From: CAYQNU01 sp964419055
Lineage (GTDB): Bacteria > Bacteroidota > Bacteroidia > Flavobacteriales_D > Parvicellaceae
Length of the DNA: 64,000 nucleotides
NCBI GenBank assembly: GCA_964419055.1
Contig: CAYQNU010000001.1
Coordinates: 372,001-436,000, forward strand
Direction of reading: 5' to 3'
Shown here in pieces: positions 16,868 through 25,055 of this stretch (the stretch's first letter is position 1; each line of letters starts with the position of its first letter). The notes beneath the pieces are model-generated. The model was not told the DNA's origin and searched no databases. It saw only the letters and a list, made by a program, of their open reading frames with translations. The position numbers were made by a program, and so were the translations under genes.

Positions 16868-17299
16868 TTATATACAAGCTATTTTATCTACTCTTTTTTG
16901 ATGTCTTCCTCCCTCAAAATCAGTGGTAAAAAATACATCAACAATCGACAAGGCTGTTTGTTCATCAATAAAACGTGCAGGTAAAGAAACAATGTTGGCA
17001 TCATTGTGCAGACGGGCTAATTGTGCTATTTCGGGTGTCCAACTCAATGCTGCACGTATACCTTGATGTTTATTGGCCGCTATACTGATGCCGTTTCCAC
17101 TTCCACAAATCAATATACCTCGTGTATTTTGACCACTTTCTATACTCAAGCATACTGCATGAGCATAATCGGGATAATCAACACTTTCTGCAGAAAAACA
17201 ACCAAAATCTTCTATTTCGTGTCCTTTTTCAGCTAAATAATTTTTAATTTTTCCTTTTAATTCAAATCCTGCGTGGTCACAGCCTATTGCTATTTTCAT
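16868..17299 (-). CDS. rpiB: ribose 5-phosphate isomerase B
   Basis: 143 aa of the RpiB/LacAB family, which converts ribulose 5-phosphate and ribose 5-phosphate in the pentose phosphate pathway. Substrate-binding Asp8-His9 (GCDHAG), the catalytic Cys65 in CGSGNG and the C-terminal GGRHQKRVDKI segment are present. It is 24 bp upstream of the M28 peptidase gene on the same strand and heads the three-gene rpiB-peptidase-idi unit. Confidence 0.95.
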   Translation of the reverse strand: MKIAIGCDHAGFELKGKIKNYLAEKGHEIEDFGCFSAESVDYPDYAHAVCLSIESGQNTRGILICGSGNGISIAANKHQGIRAALSWTPEIAQLARLHNDANIVSLPARFIDEQTALSIVDVFFTTDFEGGRHQKRVDKIACI

Positions 17300-17727
17300 A
17301 TGTGCTCTTTTTATATTATAGTTTTTGTGGATATTTATGTGTTTACAAGGGTGTTTTTATAGTGCCTATTTTTTAATAAAGCTAATTAATTGCAAAATAA
17401 ATCTTTTAACATCAATTATTCATATCTATGTGTATAAAAGTGTATATGTTCTAACAACTTCTACTTGCAAAAGATAAATTTTTGACCATACACAGAGCTA
17501 TTGTTTATATGCTACAAAGTTAACAAGAACTTATGGTACCTTTTATTAATAACATATAAACATTCCATGTTGATGAAACAAAAAATAGAAATAAACGTTT
17601 TGTATTTTTAGCATTTTTTATAGTTTTGTTAATGAACTAAAGATTAATTTTATAATCAAATAGTTAGGTATTAACAGAATGTTAATAGAATGTTATTAAG
17701 TATTCATTAAATAGTAAAACAAGTAAA
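17300..17727. other. divergent intergenic region
   Basis: About 430 bp of very AT-rich sequence between rpiB (minus) and the MORN protein (plus). Presumably it holds both promoters. I see no RNA gene and no clear TAnnTTTG element with a matching -33. Confidence 0.4.
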
Positions 17728-19308
17728 TTGATAACTATATTTCAACCATATCAACACGCTAATAGTAATAGTAAAAAGAATATATTTAAATCAAATTTAT
17801 TTTTATTTTTATTGTTTGTTCATTTCTTATGTTTACAAACAATTTTTTCGCAAAATGGAAAAGTAGATCCAAATGGATATAATACCTTTTATTATGCCAA
17901 CGGTGTCAAAAGTAGTGAAGGTTATTTAGAAAACGGCAAACCTAATGGGTATTGGAAAACCTATTATGAAAATGCGCAACTAAAAACCGAAGGTAATCGA
18001 AAAGACTTTAAATTGGATAGTGTTTGGAAGTTTTATAATAACAAAGGACTTTTAGTAAATACTATAGCTTATCAACAAGATTTGAAAAATGGATTGAGTG
18101 TATGGTATGATACGGCACAACGAATTAAGGAAAGTATTCATTTTCAAAACAATATAAAACAAGGAGAAGGTATAGTTTATTATCCATCTGGCAAAAAACA
18201 TTGGGTAGATCAGTATGAAGCCGACAAAAAAGAAGGATTGAGTTATGAATACGATACTACAGGTATGTTAATAACCATACGTGAATATACGGGAGGATTT
18301 TTAAGAAATGAAGAAGCTATTAACCGATATGATAAGAATGGCAAAAAACAAGGTGTTTGGAAAGAGTTTTATGAAGATGGGAAGTTAAAATGGGAAGGAA
18401 AGTATAATGCAGGAGAATTGGATGGTGTAGTGAAAGAGTATACCCAAAAGGGAGGTTTGAAACTGATGGAAAAATTTGAAATGGGTGTAGTGGATGATCA
18501 CAGTGCAGATGTACAATTCTTTGAATTACAAAAAGAAATAAAACCCGATGGTAGCATGTTGGTGGGTGGTTATAATGAGGGAAAAAAACAAGGGGTTTTT
18601 AGAGAGTATGACAGCACCGGAAAATTAAAAGCTACCTACAGTTATAAAAATGATATTAAGACTGGAGAGGGATTGTTAGACTCGTTAGGTAACAAAGATG
18701 GTGTATGGACTTATTACTATGAAACAGGTGAGCTTCAAGTAAAAGGTTTTTACAACTCAGGCGTACGAGATAAAGAATGGATTTTTTATTATAAAAACGG
18801 AAAAACCCAGCAAAAAGGAACGTATAGCAATGGTAAACCGCAAGGTACCTGGAAGTGGTGGTATGCTAACAACCAGTTATTGAGAGAAGAAACGTTTAGA
18901 AAGGGTAAAGAAGACGGAACCGTAACAGAATATGATTCGTTGGGTGTTATCATTACACAAGGTGAATTTGTGGAAGGTATGCGAGAAGGTAAATGGTACT
19001 ATAGTTTGAATGAATATACCGAGGAGGGTGAGTACAGAGATAATGAACGTCATGGTATTTGGTATTATAAATACAAAGACGGAAAGTTGGCTTTTGAAGG
19101 CGAATATGTAAATGGGTTGCCAGTAGAAAAACACAAGTATTATTATACAAATGGTCAAATACAATGGGTGGGAAAATACCGTAATGGACTCAAGGATGGT
19201 GAATGGATAAAATACAATGAGGAGGGAGTGCAAGAAATGGTTATTGAATATAAATTAGGTTTAGAAATTAAAATAGATGGTTATAAAATTAAACCAGCTA
19301 TGGAATAA
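17728..19308 (+). CDS. exported MORN-type repeat protein (YwqK-like repeats)
   Basis: 526 aa. The only usable start after an in-frame stop at 17686 is TTG at 17728; the frame has no ATG before the hydrophobic leader (FLFLLFVHFLCLQTIFSQ, about residues 25-42). The rest is an array of MORN_2 repeats of about 22-24 residues with the pattern YYENGQLKxEGxYKNGKxxGxWKxY. Such proteins are common surface or envelope proteins in Bacteroidota. Database names such as antitoxin YwqK for this repeat are not evidence of a toxin-antitoxin role, and no toxin gene is adjacent. Function unknown. Confidence 0.85.
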   Translation: MITIFQPYQHANSNSKKNIFKSNLFLFLLFVHFLCLQTIFSQNGKVDPNGYNTFYYANGVKSSEGYLENGKPNGYWKTYYENAQLKTEGNRKDFKLDSVWKFYNNKGLLVNTIAYQQDLKNGLSVWYDTAQRIKESIHFQNNIKQGEGIVYYPSGKKHWVDQYEADKKEGLSYEYDTTGMLITIREYTGGFLRNEEAINRYDKNGKKQGVWKEFYEDGKLKWEGKYNAGELDGVVKEYTQKGGLKLMEKFEMGVVDDHSADVQFFELQKEIKPDGSMLVGGYNEGKKQGVFREYDSTGKLKATYSYKNDIKTGEGLLDSLGNKDGVWTYYYETGELQVKGFYNSGVRDKEWIFYYKNGKTQQKGTYSNGKPQGTWKWWYANNQLLREETFRKGKEDGTVTEYDSLGVIITQGEFVEGMREGKWYYSLNEYTEEGEYRDNERHGIWYYKYKDGKLAFEGEYVNGLPVEKHKYYYTNGQIQWVGKYRNGLKDGEWIKYNEEGVQEMVIEYKLGLEIKIDGYKIKPAME

Positions 19309-19361
19309 AAGGTAGAAGGGATAGGTTCTAAATTTTAATGACACGGTAGTATATAAACCTA

Positions 19362-19369
19362 TATATTTG
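19362..19369 (+). promoter_or_regulatory. -7 element, possibly giving a leaderless mRNA
   Basis: TATATTTG matches TAnnTTTG and ends 4 bp before the carbonic anhydrase ATG at 19374. With the usual spacing the transcript would start at or next to the ATG. Confidence 0.6.
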
Positions 19370-19373
19370 CTTA

Positions 19374-20024
19374 ATGATAGATAGCACAAAAACAGATTTT
19401 TATAAAAGTTTATTGGATAACAATAAAAAGTGGGTTGAAGATAAACTGCAATTAGATTCCGAGTATTTCAAAAGATTGTCTCAAGGACAAACGCCACCGG
19501 TTTTATGGATTGGTTGTTCGGATAGTAGAGTTCCGGCCAACGAAATAATTGGAGCTGAACCAGGCGAAGTTTTTGTGCACAGAAATATTGCTAATATGGT
19601 TATTCATACCGATATGAATATGCTCAGTGTATTGGATTATGCTGTGAATATTTTAAAGGTAAAACACATAATAGTTTGTGGACATTATGGATGTGGAGGT
19701 GTGTTAGCTGCACTTACTAATAATTCATTAGGTATTATTGATAATTGGATTCGCCACATCAAAGATGTCTATCGTTTTCATCAAGACGAGTTAGATGCTA
19801 TTGAAGATCCTCAAACTAAGGCTAATCGATTTGTAGAAGTAAATGTAATGGAACAAGTATTTGATTTAGCTAAAACATCGATTGTTCAATCTGCTTGGCA
19901 GTCTGATCAAGAATTACACATACATGGTTGGGTATATGGTTTGGAATCAGGTTTGGTAAAAGACCTTGGTGTGAATTTTAGTTGTGACACAGATTTGGAT
20001 GATGTGTACCAACTAAAAATTTGA
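19374..20024 (+). CDS. can: beta-class carbonic anhydrase
   Basis: 216-aa zinc enzyme that interconverts CO2 and bicarbonate. Zinc ligands are Cys48, His104 and Cys107 (CSDSR, GHYGCGG), with the catalytic Asp50/Arg52 dyad. Length matches bacterial Can proteins and there is no signal peptide, so it is cytoplasmic and likely supplies bicarbonate for carboxylations. The start sits directly behind a -7 element. A gamma-type homolog lies at 39988-40500. Confidence 0.95.
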   Translation: MIDSTKTDFYKSLLDNNKKWVEDKLQLDSEYFKRLSQGQTPPVLWIGCSDSRVPANEIIGAEPGEVFVHRNIANMVIHTDMNMLSVLDYAVNILKVKHIIVCGHYGCGGVLAALTNNSLGIIDNWIRHIKDVYRFHQDELDAIEDPQTKANRFVEVNVMEQVFDLAKTSIVQSAWQSDQELHIHGWVYGLESGLVKDLGVNFSCDTDLDDVYQLKI

Positions 20025-20193
20025 TTTTTTGTACTATTTTTTAGTTAATTAGTGTTTTGAGATTTTAAATAACTAAAATACAGTTATTTATAAAAAACTT
20101 TAATAAAACACTTCTTATTTACTTTCTAAAAAAAATATACATCATATACTAGAGAAGCTTAAAAAACGCTTAAAACGCCTAAAAATTGATTTT

Positions 20194-21093
20194 TTACTTT
20201 TTTAGCACATAAATTTGGCTCGAAAAGGTGTTTTTTACTTTTTTAGCCTTTCTGTTAGAAATATACCCTCTCCAAAAACCAGAAAGTATATTTCCTCCTT
20301 TATATCGTTCAGATATCATACTGATGTAATAGGCATCATATTTCATAGGGAGTATTTTTTCTAATTTCATGTTGTGACGTGAAAAAAGATCTTCTATATT
20401 TTTAGGTTGAAAGTGATATAAGTGAATAGGTAAATCTAAAGCTGCCCAATGTTCTTTATAATGATCAGCATCGTGTGATGAACAATTAGGAACAGCAATC
20501 ATTAATGTTCCGTTAGGTTTTAATATTCTTTTGAATTCTTTTATATCATCGTTTAAATGATAAACATGTTCCAAAACGTGCCACATAGTAATTACATCAA
20601 TACTTTCATTTTCTATTGATTTTATATGATCTAATGGATGTGCCATTACATTATTTTTTAATGCAATTGATCGAGCATCTGAATCAGGTTCTAAACCTAA
20701 AACATCCCAATTTTTTGTTTTACAATAGGCTAAAAAGTCACCTGTTCCACAACCAATATCTACCAATTTTTTTCCTTGCGTTGTATTGTGATTTTGTATC
20801 AACAGTTCTTTTTGAACGATGGCTTTTTTTCTAACGGCATGATATATTTTATTAATAACACCTTTTTTTGTACCCGAATGTGAAACGTAATTTGACGATT
20901 TATAATAATCACCAATTGTGTTTTCGGTTGGCCTTGGATTGGTAAAACGAAAACCACAATCTTCACATTGTACTATACTAAAGGTATCATTAGATACATT
21001 ATGATCTATTCCTTTTCTCCATAATTTATTATGTGTGCTTTGGCAAATTGGGCAGTTTTCGATTGGTATAAGTTGATGTTCCACGTGAAACAA
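20194..21093 (-). CDS. class I SAM-dependent methyltransferase with zinc-ribbon-like N-terminus
   Basis: About 299 aa. Two CxxC pairs at the N-terminus (Cys14/Cys17, Cys43/Cys46) form a probable zinc ribbon, followed by a Rossmann methyltransferase (VDIGCGTGDFL, then MWHVLEHVYHLND). This architecture is frequent in polysaccharide and O-antigen-type methyltransferases; the substrate is unknown. No ATG is available: the start is TTG at 21093 or GTG at 21087, and both lie within or next to a parS-like site (21077-21092), so the partition site overlaps the first codons. It is downstream of mnmG on the same strand. Confidence 0.85.
   Translation of the reverse strand: MFHVEHQLIPIENCPICQSTHNKLWRKGIDHNVSNDTFSIVQCEDCGFRFTNPRPTENTIGDYYKSSNYVSHSGTKKGVINKIYHAVRKKAIVQKELLIQNHNTTQGKKLVDIGCGTGDFLAYCKTKNWDVLGLEPDSDARSIALKNNVMAHPLDHIKSIENESIDVITMWHVLEHVYHLNDDIKEFKRILKPNGTLMIAVPNCSSHDADHYKEHWAALDLPIHLYHFQPKNIEDLFSRHNMKLEKILPMKYDAYYISMISERYKGGNILSGFWRGYISNRKAKKVKNTFSSQIYVLKK
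21077..21092. promoter_or_regulatory. parS-like centromere site 1
   Basis: TGTTCCACGTGAAACA matches the bacterial parS consensus TGTTnCACGTGAAACA at every defined position. It overlaps the start of the methyltransferase gene. Confidence 0.85.
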
Positions 21094-21121
21094 TGTATTA
21101 ATTTATATTCTATTTTGAGTA

Positions 21122-21137
21122 TGTTCCACGTGGAACA
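21122..21137. promoter_or_regulatory. parS-like centromere site 2
   Basis: TGTTCCACGTGGAACA, a perfect 16-bp palindrome and a symmetric variant of parS. It lies between mnmG and the methyltransferase gene, 45 bp from site 1. Confidence 0.8.
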
Positions 21138-21145
21138 TTACTTAT

Positions 21146-23035
21146 TTATCTTCCTAAACTGATTAATAAAATGGATATATCCGATGGTTTTATTCCGCTT
21201 ATTCGAGATGCTTGACCGATGGTTTCAGGACGTATTTTATTCAGTTTTTCTCTAGATTCAATTGATAATGTAGAGTAGGTTGAGTAATCAATATCGGCTG
21301 GTATTTTCACATATTCCAAACGTACTAGTTTGTCAGCTGTGTCTGATTCTCTATCAATGTATCCGTTATACTTAATCAAAATTTCTGCTTGTTCTTCTAT
21401 AGCTTCTACTTCATCTTGACTGATGTCTAGTTTCAATGTTTCAATATAATCTTGTAACGTTTCATTACCTTTTTTAATCAATTCAAATGTTACATCAGGT
21501 CTTGTTAAGATGGTATTTAATTTTACCTTTTGTTTGATAGGTGAGTTAGCAATACTTTCTAAAAGTGGGTTTATTTTTTCAGGATCTCCCGAGGTTGTAT
21601 TAATTAACGATACCAATTTTTGTGTTGCACTGTTTTTATATTCTACTGCTTTCAGTCTTTCATTACTGGCTAAACCTAATGCGTTTCCTAATGGTGTTAG
21701 TCTAACATCAGCATTGTCTTGTCTTAATAAAATCCTGTATTCAGCTCTAGAGGTAAACATACGATACGGTTCTTCTGTACCCTTTGTAATTAAATCGTCA
21801 ATCAATACACCTATGTAAGCTTGGTTTCTGTTTAATATAAAAGGTTCTTTTTCGTGTACTTTTTGATGCGCATTAATACCCGCCATCAATCCTTGAGAGG
21901 CAGCTTCTTCATAACCAGTAGTACCATTGATTTGTCCACTAAAGAATAAGCCTTCTACCAATTTTGTTTCCAGCGTATGTTTTAATTGTGTTGGTGGAAA
22001 ATAGTCGTATTCGATGGCATATCCCGGACGAAACATTTTTGCATTTTCAAAACCAGGAATTAAACGCAATGCTTGTTGTTGCACTTCTTCTGGTAAAGAT
22101 GTGCTAAACCCATTAACATAATATTCAATGGTATCCCATCCTTCAGGTTCCGCAAAAATTTGATGACGCTCACGATGAGCAAAACGATTTATTTTATCTT
22201 CAATTGAAGGACAATAACGCGGACCTAAACTTTTGATGGCTCCATTAAACATAGGGCTTCGATCAAAACCTGTTTTTAACGTTTCGTGAACATCAGCATT
22301 GGTGTAGGTAATCCAACAACTTTTTTGTGTAGTTAGGTGTTTAGTTTCTCTTGAATAAGAAAATTTATTAGGTTTTACATCACCTTCTTGTTCTTCCATT
22401 TTCGAAAAATCCAATGTTCTTCCATCTACTCTTGGAGGAGTTCCTGTTTTCATTCTACCTGCCTCAAAACCCAATTCAACCAAATCATTAGTGATTCCGA
22501 AAGAAGCTTTTTCACCCATTCTTCCGCCACCAAATTGTTTTTCACCTAAATGTATGATTCCATTTAGGAAAGTTCCGCTATTAAGAATTACAGCTTTACC
22601 TTTTATTTCGAGACCCATACCTGTTTTTACGCCAACTATTTTATTGTTTTTTACAATAATTCCTGTAACCATGTCTTGCCAAAAGTCAAGATTAGGAAGG
22701 TTTTCTAATGCTAAACGCCAAGTACGTGAAAACAACATTCTATCACATTGTGCTCTTGGACTCCACATGGCGGGTCCTTTACTTAAGTTGAGCATTTTAA
22801 ATTGAATGGCACTTTTATCCGTAATGATACCCGTGAGTCCACCAAGGGCATCTATTTCTCTAACTATTTGCCCTTTGGCAATTCCACCAATGGCAGGATT
22901 GCAACTCATTTGTCCTATGGTTTCCATATTCATAGTTATGAGCAGCGTTTTAGATCCGAGATTGGCGGCAGCTGCAGCGGCTTCATTGCCAGCGTGACCT
23001 GCACCCACCACTATTACATCATATTCTTGAAGCAT
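21146..23035 (-). CDS. mnmG: tRNA uridine-5-carboxymethylaminomethyl modification enzyme MnmG (GidA)
   Basis: 629 aa. With MnmE it installs the carboxymethylaminomethyl group on U34 of several tRNAs, using FAD and NADH. The N-terminal FAD-binding GAGHAGNEAA, the MSCNPAIGGIAKG motif, the GPRYCPSIEDK segment with its conserved Cys and the C-terminal helical domain ending in RISGIKPSDISILLISL are complete. The neighbouring genes (ybeY upstream, SAM methyltransferase downstream) and flanking parS-like sites suit a location near the origin, where gidA often lies. Confidence 0.97.
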   Translation of the reverse strand: MLQEYDVIVVGAGHAGNEAAAAAANLGSKTLLITMNMETIGQMSCNPAIGGIAKGQIVREIDALGGLTGIITDKSAIQFKMLNLSKGPAMWSPRAQCDRMLFSRTWRLALENLPNLDFWQDMVTGIIVKNNKIVGVKTGMGLEIKGKAVILNSGTFLNGIIHLGEKQFGGGRMGEKASFGITNDLVELGFEAGRMKTGTPPRVDGRTLDFSKMEEQEGDVKPNKFSYSRETKHLTTQKSCWITYTNADVHETLKTGFDRSPMFNGAIKSLGPRYCPSIEDKINRFAHRERHQIFAEPEGWDTIEYYVNGFSTSLPEEVQQQALRLIPGFENAKMFRPGYAIEYDYFPPTQLKHTLETKLVEGLFFSGQINGTTGYEEAASQGLMAGINAHQKVHEKEPFILNRNQAYIGVLIDDLITKGTEEPYRMFTSRAEYRILLRQDNADVRLTPLGNALGLASNERLKAVEYKNSATQKLVSLINTTSGDPEKINPLLESIANSPIKQKVKLNTILTRPDVTFELIKKGNETLQDYIETLKLDISQDEVEAIEEQAEILIKYNGYIDRESDTADKLVRLEYVKIPADIDYSTYSTLSIESREKLNKIRPETIGQASRISGIKPSDISILLISLGR

Positions 23036-23052
23036 AGTTTTTTGATATTTTT

Positions 23053-23068
23053 TGTTTCACGTGAAACA
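23053..23068. promoter_or_regulatory. parS-like centromere site 3
   Basis: TGTTTCACGTGAAACA is the perfect palindromic consensus parS. It lies 17 bp upstream of the mnmG start codon. Confidence 0.9.
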
Positions 23069-23149
23069 AAATTATTGTTAAGTAATTTAAAATCAATTAT
23101 TTATATTTAAAATAAAGCTTTTTAACTTTAGGTAAATATAACTAAGCTT

Positions 23150-23566
23150 TTAAAATTTACGCAAATTTAGATAATATTCTTCCTTAGAGCGCATTAATTT
23201 TTCTTCTTTACTGGATTTATCGCCATATCCACATAAATGCAATACACCATGAATCATTACTCTGTGTAATTCATCAATAAAGGTAGTATGAAGTAATTCG
23301 GCATTTTCTTTTACTCGATCTACAGATATAAATAAATCACCGCTTATTCTATTGTTTTCACAATAATCAAAAGTGATGATATCGGTATAAAAATCATGAT
23401 TTAAGGCTTCATTATTCAGCTTCAATAAATATTCGTCTGATACAAAAATATAGTTGATATCACCCACTATTTTTGATTCTTGCTGTGCCGTAATTTTTAT
23501 CCAATCACGCAGCAATAGCTTATTTTTGAGTTGGAAAGAAACATCTTCATTGTGGTAATAAATCAT
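23150..23566 (-). CDS. ybeY: endoribonuclease YbeY (16S rRNA maturation, ribosome quality control)
   Basis: 138-aa zinc-dependent single-strand endoribonuclease. The signature reads HGVLHLCGYGDKS: His106 and His110 are present, but the third His of the classical HGxLHLxGYDH motif is replaced by Asp116-Lys, a variation I believe is usual in Bacteroidota homologs. The N-terminal part (residues 55-70, YTDIITFDYCE) matches the TDVLSFP-like strand of the family. It is upstream of mnmG on the same strand, about 115 bp away. Confidence 0.9.
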   Translation of the reverse strand: MIYYHNEDVSFQLKNKLLLRDWIKITAQQESKIVGDINYIFVSDEYLLKLNNEALNHDFYTDIITFDYCENNRISGDLFISVDRVKENAELLHTTFIDELHRVMIHGVLHLCGYGDKSSKEEKLMRSKEEYYLNLRKF

Positions 23567-23615
23567 AAGTTAATTATTTAAGAAGACCACAAAGCTAGAA
23601 AAAAGAAGTGAATTA

Positions 23616-23984
23616 CTAGTTATTTGGAGCTCCATCACTAGCCCAACATTCAATAACTTGAATTAATGAGTCAGATAATTTTGGCATTTGATAAGGCATA
23701 GGCTCAGCACCTCCTTCATGATTAATAGCAGTAAGAATCATTGATAAATTGGCAGTAATCTCGGCATGAGTTTCCCAGTTTTGACCATTGGCTACGTTAT
23801 TTGCTGCATTATGACAAGTTACACAATTGGCCGTAAATATAGGTAAAACATCTACGCTGAAAGATTTCGGAATAGAATCACAACTGGTATCCAATACTGT
23901 TGGAGCTGCCGCTTTTTCTTTAGAGCATTGTGTTGTTGTAATAAAAATAGCGGAAATAAGTACTAGTGTTAGGGTGTGTTTCAT
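23616..23984 (-). CDS. c-type cytochrome lipoprotein
   Basis: About 122 aa from the ATG at 23984; a longer frame exists upstream but the leader MKHTLTLVLISAIFI...TTQC with Cys20 as lipobox supports this start. One haem-binding motif CVTCH follows DVLPIFTANC, and a Met-rich segment (MPYQMPKLSD) can supply the axial ligand. This layout is typical of small Bacteroidota cytochromes used in periplasmic electron transfer. Divergent from the next gene with a 41-bp spacer, so their promoters must overlap. Confidence 0.85.
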   Translation of the reverse strand: MKHTLTLVLISAIFITTTQCSKEKAAAPTVLDTSCDSIPKSFSVDVLPIFTANCVTCHNAANNVANGQNWETHAEITANLSMILTAINHEGGAEPMPYQMPKLSDSLIQVIECWASDGAPNN

Positions 23985-24025
23985 AATTTTGTTTTTTAGC
24001 ATAACAAAAGTAATTAAATTGTAGA

Positions 24026-24898
24026 ATGAACGCACAAAATTCAATTTTTTTTGGTGGCCTACTTGCAAGTATGTCATTTGTATTTTTCAAAAATGAAACT
24101 ACTGTAGTTATCAATCAATTTGATGATAACCCCCATTTGAGACTGGAGCAAAGTGCTAATCCATCAGGAGGAAAAACGGGAGCACCGGGTGAAAACAGTT
24201 GTGTTCAATGCCATTCGGGATCTACCCTACAAGCTAATGGAGTCATTGATTTTACCTTTTCGGGCAATAATAATATGTATGTTCCTAATGAAACCTATGA
24301 TATTGAAATATCCTCAACGGGCAATAATAAAAATGGTTTTCAAATGACCGCCTTGAGAAGCAACAATACAGCTGCTGGAACATTTACAGCCGGTCAAAAC
24401 TCAAGTCTTACAACTACGGGTGGAAGAAATTACATCAGACACAGCGCATCAAATGGCATAAGTTCATGGCTGTTTCAATGGAATGCTCCAGAACAAGGAA
24501 CAGGTGACGTTACTTTTTATTACGCCTACAATAGATCTAATAGCAGTGGAAATGACAACGGGGATGCTATTTATCTAGGAAATTTTACCATTACCGAAGA
24601 TATTGCAAGCGCAATTACAGAAACGAATACCAACACAAACAACGCTGAGGATAAGCTCGTAATTAATCAAAATAATAGAAACGTAACCTTAGCTTACGAA
24701 CTTACAACATCTGCAAACATTTATGTTTATTTACAAGACTTGCAAGGAAAACAAATTGACTATCATAATTTTGGATTAAAAACCAAAGGGGTTTTTGCTC
24801 ACAATTTTGAATTAGATAATCGTTACACAGCAGGAATATATTTAGTTACGGTTTTTATTGATAATAAACCCTACACTAAAAAAATCATAATTGAATAA
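24026..24898 (+). CDS. T9SS cargo protein with CxxCH motif (choice-of-anchor V-like)
   Basis: 290 aa. A hydrophobic N-terminus (FFGGLLASMSFVFF) serves as leader. Early in the mature part is ENSCVQCHSGS (Cys59-His63), followed by an Ig-like beta domain (about 70-190) of the type called choice-of-anchor V or reelin-like in Bacteroidota. The C-terminal 75 residues look like a T9SS type A sorting domain (DLQGKQIDYHNF...YTKKIIIE). It may be a surface haem- or metal-binding protein. The divergent cytochrome lipoprotein also carries CxxCH, so the pair may work in electron transfer at the cell surface (inference). Confidence 0.75.
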   Translation: MNAQNSIFFGGLLASMSFVFFKNETTVVINQFDDNPHLRLEQSANPSGGKTGAPGENSCVQCHSGSTLQANGVIDFTFSGNNNMYVPNETYDIEISSTGNNKNGFQMTALRSNNTAAGTFTAGQNSSLTTTGGRNYIRHSASNGISSWLFQWNAPEQGTGDVTFYYAYNRSNSSGNDNGDAIYLGNFTITEDIASAITETNTNTNNAEDKLVINQNNRNVTLAYELTTSANIYVYLQDLQGKQIDYHNFGLKTKGVFAHNFELDNRYTAGIYLVTVFIDNKPYTKKIIIE

Positions 24899-25010
24899 AA
24901 CCTCTTACTTTATTTTTTATACCGAATACGATAGCTATCGGATCAGATTTTTAGGGTTTTAGGTTTTCAATAGTTTACATATATTTATTTTATAGCAGAG
25001 TAGATTCGTT

Positions 25011-25018
25011 TATATTTG
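25011..25018 (+). promoter_or_regulatory. -7 promoter element
   Basis: TATATTTG, 37 bp before the ATG at 25056. At the -33 distance there is TTT rather than TTG. A CGATAGCTATCG palindrome (24929-24940), also found at 31702-31719, precedes it. Confidence 0.5.
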
Positions 25019-25055
25019 TCGTCACTCTGTTTTAAGAGGAATAATTTTTATCATA

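Noticed and set aside
17728..19308. Toxin-antitoxin antitoxin role for the YwqK-like protein
   Set aside because: The name comes from the MORN-type repeat; this protein has a leader and no adjacent toxin.
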